Positions 32,331 through 32,425 of a DNA stretch of 32,425 nucleotides are shown one piece after another. A model generated the notes under the pieces. The model ran no database searches, was not told the origin of the DNA, and worked only from the letters and a program-made list of their open reading frames with translations. The first letter of the stretch is position 1; every line of letters begins with the position of its first letter. The translations under genes and the position numbers were made by a program. Origin of the DNA: Bacteroidaceae bacterium (GTDB taxonomy: Bacteria; Bacteroidota; Bacteroidia; Bacteroidales; Bacteroidaceae); the NCBI GenBank assembly GCA_017614895.1, contig JAGAAZ010000127.1:1-32425 (forward strand), written 5' to 3'.

Positions 32331-32425
32331 TTTTCCTGATTTCGGTTGACAGTTTTCTACTCTTTTCCTGATGTGGTTGACAGTCGTTTTCCTGAACAAG
32401 TTGACACTTTCCTGGAATCGTTGAC
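32331..32425 (+). repeat. Interspersed TTTTCCTGA...GTTGAC repeats, running off the window
   Basis: Units start at 32331, 32363, 32387 and 32408, each TTTTCCTGA (or TTTCCTGGA) followed after 3-5 bases by GTTGACA. They resemble the multiple short repeats at transposon ends, for example IS21-type elements, with the body beyond the right edge; this assignment is tentative. Confidence 0.6.

Larger units (their letters stand above)
31986..32425. other. Gene-free, repeat-rich right end
   Basis: No credible gene. A 68-codon frame from 32013 is Asp-rich only because of a GATGAC array. The stretch holds short inverted repeats (32057-32065 with 32100-32108; 32074-32081 with 32105-32112), the GATGAC inverted arrays, a perfect 16-bp AT palindrome at 32206-32221, and the repeat array at 32331. 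Confidence 0.7.

Overview
The window looks like a chromosomal segment of a Bacteroidales bacterium, most likely Prevotella or a close relative. The basis is gene content (DUF2723, DUF4861, large single-chain PurL, paired half-size chromate transporters, type II glutaminyl-cyclase-like M28 lipoprotein) and promoters. At least seven promoters fit the Bacteroidetes form TTTG-N19/20-TAnnTTTG and there are almost no Shine-Dalgarno sequences. No rRNA, tRNA or CRISPR was found. All calls come from reading the sequence; nothing was searched.

Layout. 1-1575 (+): C-terminal part of a DUF2723 membrane protein coupled to a polysaccharide deacetylase. 1659-2183 (-): Lrp/AsnC regulator. 2384-6248 (+): rdgB, M28 lipoprotein, sufE and an MsbA-like ABC exporter, the last three joined by ATGA overlaps. 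6287-7859 (-): 4HBT thioesterase and dprA. 8164-8685 (+): small secreted protein behind a strong promoter and a set of competing inverted repeats. 8762-10888 (-): ECF sigma factor, one-TM putative anti-sigma factor and lipoprotein. 11142-22076 (+): a tightly packed run of purL, two chromate-transporter halves, M16 peptidase, PfkB kinase, DEAD-box helicase and a C26-M19 fusion. 22071-25048 (-): rubrerythrin, MBL-fold lipoprotein, DUF4861 protein and FHA-like protein. 25315-27314 (-): groES-groEL. 27519-27971 (+): bcp.

From about 28.0 kb the DNA is visibly more AT-rich and accessory in character. It holds a three-gene DUF3791/DUF3990 operon (candidate ADP-ribosyltransferase toxin with small partners), a RelE/ParE toxin-antitoxin module bracketed by a 60-bp direct repeat that is itself a terminator, three 12-bp palindromes at an exact 22-bp period, two zinc-ribbon membrane proteins (one with a YARHG domain), a rod-shaped structured RNA resembling 6S RNA, and a gene-free right end with inverted GATGAC arrays and transposon-end-like repeats that run off the window.

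Most unusual observations: (1) the whole groES-groEL spacer plus the first six groEL codons is duplicated almost exactly (118 bp, 2 differences) as the 5' leader and first six codons of rubrerythrin; (2) spacers in the purL operon are made of short tandem repeats (9-bp and 8-bp periods) that begin inside the preceding gene's last codons, and the 8-bp type is the same motif that builds the groEL/rubrerythrin element; (3) the structured RNA at 31.7-31.88 kb; (4) the terminator-bracketed toxin-antitoxin cassette next to the DUF3990 operon.
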